Source: Haberlea rhodopensis
Lineage: Eukaryota; Streptophyta; Magnoliopsida; Lamiales; Gesneriaceae
NCBI GenBank assembly: GCA_907163345.1
Contig: CAJQUN010000416.1
Location: forward strand, 62,001 to 126,000
DNA: 64,000 nt
Direction of reading: 5' to 3'
Part shown: in pieces, positions 63,776 to 64,000 of the stretch
Layout of the letters: each line of letters opens with the position of its first letter
Position numbering within the stretch: the stretch's first letter is position 1
Made by a program: the position numbers and the translations under genes
Notes under the pieces: generated by a model
Told to the model about the DNA's origin: nothing
The model's database searches: none
Seen by the model: the letters and a program-made list of their open reading frames with translations, nothing else

Positions 63776-64000
63776 ATAGCGGGTTCTCCCAAAAGATGTT
63801 TGTATTTTTCTTTGATTTTGTCTCAGTTTTTGGTCAAATTGACAAGACTATTATCTCTATGAACAGTGACCAAGTTAAAAGAAGTTACTTGACGTGTACG
63901 GAATTATATTACCTTCTTCCAAATTTTTAGAATATACATGATCAAAATGTGTTTAATCTTGTCAATTTGAAATGACTATAAGATGATTATAAATTGAGAT
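63776..64000 (+). other. NUP54 3' flank / probable 3' UTR
   Basis: No AATAAA seen before the window ends; a T-rich stretch lies at about 63800-63830. A perfect 14-bp inverted repeat, TCAAATTGACAAGA (63834-63847) and TCTTGTCAATTTGA (63957-63970), brackets 109 bp and could be a UTR stem-loop or a small MITE. Confidence 0.5.

Overview
This window is plant nuclear DNA, most likely from a eudicot. The evidence is a plant-type NUP54 gene with GT-AG introns at the right end, LTR retrotransposons primed by plant initiator tRNA-Met, a Tekay/Del-like chromovirus, and the plant telomere motif TTTAGGG in a satellite. Species cannot be told from sequence alone. The setting looks like satellite- and retrotransposon-rich heterochromatin meeting a euchromatic gene.

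Left part (1-25406) is a nest of retroelements. A truncated LTR (1-368) and a tangle of degenerate repeats (369-3201) come first. Then follows a plus-strand element E3 with a 5'-truncated LTR (3202-5744) and PBS (5749). E3 is split twice. E2 (6028-14865, minus strand, TSD TGTGA) is a Ty3/gypsy chromovirus with a recognisable but damaged gag-pol. E1 (15574-24975, minus strand, TSD ATGGC) is a large element with 2657-bp LTRs and about 4.1 kb of internal DNA that encodes nothing recognisable (LARD-like). E1 and E2 have almost identical LTR pairs, so both inserted recently. E1, E2 and E3 share PBS sequence, similar LTR ends and arrays of small hairpins built on a GCGA...CCGC motif. In E1 and E3 these sit in the leader downstream of the PBS; in E2 they are inside the LTR.

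A 500-N scaffold gap (25407-25906) separates the nest from a roughly 35.4-kb head-to-tail satellite (25907-61340), about 220 monomers of 159-162 bp. Each monomer carries a telobox-like AAACCCTAA (minus strand) and a 14-bp palindrome. A diverged island lies at about 35840-36370.

The satellite stops 13 bp before a coding exon of NUP54. The exons from 61354 to 63775 encode the conserved C-terminal part of this nuclear-pore channel protein; the FG-repeat N-terminus is not seen. Either the satellite fills an intron of a working gene or it marks the truncation of a gene copy. Apart from NUP54 and the E2 gag-pol remnant I see no credible protein-coding gene, and no tRNA, rRNA or CRISPR. The many similar 68-residue minus-strand frames across 27000-56000 are satellite artefacts.
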